NCBI GenBank assembly: GCA_030145715.1
Contig: JAIXHQ010000012.1
Location: 27,463 to 91,462, forward strand
Reading direction: 5' to 3'
DNA from: Sphingopyxis sp.
Lineage (GTDB): Bacteria > Pseudomonadota > Alphaproteobacteria > Sphingomonadales > Sphingomonadaceae
Length of the DNA stretch: 64,000 nucleotides
Position numbers and translations under genes: made by a program. The notes beneath the pieces are model-generated. The model saw only the letters and a list, made by a program, of their open reading frames with translations, ran no database searches and was not told where the DNA came from. Shown here piece by piece: positions 63,885-64,000 of this stretch (positions are counted from its first letter, which is position 1; each line of letters opens with the position of its first letter).

Positions 63885-64000
63885 TTACTTCTTCTTGCCT
63901 TCTTTGCGGAAGATGTACTCGCCGCGATATTTGATGCCCTTGCCCTTATAGGGTTCGGGCTTACGCCAACGGCGGATTTCCGCCGCGACCTGGCCGACCT
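63885..64000 (-). CDS. rplF: 50S ribosomal protein L6, C-terminal end (cut by window)
   Basis: Only the last 37 codons are present: the frame reads [20 protein letters not shown], then a [13 protein letters not shown] end and TAA. This is the conserved C-terminal segment of L6. The rest lies beyond the window. Confidence 0.93.
   Translation of the reverse strand, partial: VGQVAAEIRRWRKPEPYKGKGIKYRGEYIFRKEGKKK

Overview
This is a GC-rich, gene-dense chromosomal segment from an alphaproteobacterium, most likely a sphingomonad (Sphingopyxis or Sphingomonas type). The evidence is a DivK response regulator beside a DUF3572 protein, a MipZ division-plane ATPase, a PgmG-type phosphomannomutase, a COQ9 protein, an MmcB-family repair protein beside ssb, a ubiquinol-cytochrome c chaperone, a DUF1737 gene inside the ribosomal spc operon, and several families of short palindromic intergenic repeats. 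No rRNA, tRNA, CRISPR array, prophage or intact insertion sequence was seen. Almost all genes are housekeeping genes.

Layout. 0-5 kb (minus): a retropepsin-like protease, a large DEXH helicase, rpmG and a TonB-like protein. 5-8.5 kb (minus): gltX, nadE and divK. 8.5-11.5 kb: DUF3572, HAD, RidA and DUF482 genes, with a Sel1-like gene converging on them. 11.7-18.4 kb: panC, then mipZ, pgmG, lptB, rpoN, rpmJ and a HAD hydrolase. 18.5-23 kb: an S9 peptidase opposite an aminopeptidase P and a thioesterase, followed by a likely leftward small RNA. 23.3-25.7 kb: ribD and ribE with two small membrane proteins. 25.8-30.6 kb (minus): DMT transporter, coq9, feoA, feoB, ssb, mmcB. 30.7-36.7 kb: an ene-reductase, the ribB-ribH operon, an ankyrin protein, then SCO, YcgN and a YgjP-type metalloprotease. 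36.8-42 kb: PBP1A, msrB, prs, hisN, GFA. 42.3-47.9 kb: rpmI and rplT, an inserted AraC-family gene, then pheS and pheT. 47.9-60 kb: an esterase, glnD, mutS, maeB, bamE, a complex III chaperone, DUF177, SRPBCC and adk. 60-64 kb (minus): the end of the spc ribosomal operon from rplF (cut by the window edge) to secY.

Riboflavin synthesis is split into two loci, ribD-ribE and ribB-ribH. The RibB here carries an N-terminal helix-turn-helix domain and a C-terminal cyclohydrolase-II-like domain without its zinc cysteines. Its promoter region contains a palindrome that exactly fills the -35/-10 spacer, so a self-repressing biosynthetic enzyme is the best candidate here for an undescribed system.

Other structure the genes do not explain: a two-hairpin element of about 100 bp present three times between convergent genes; an 82-bp palindromic element present twice; a 142-bp MITE-like element before rpmI; a candidate anti-Shine-Dalgarno small RNA; an apparently internally deleted secreted-protein gene before prs; and an 11-base C tract inside gltX.
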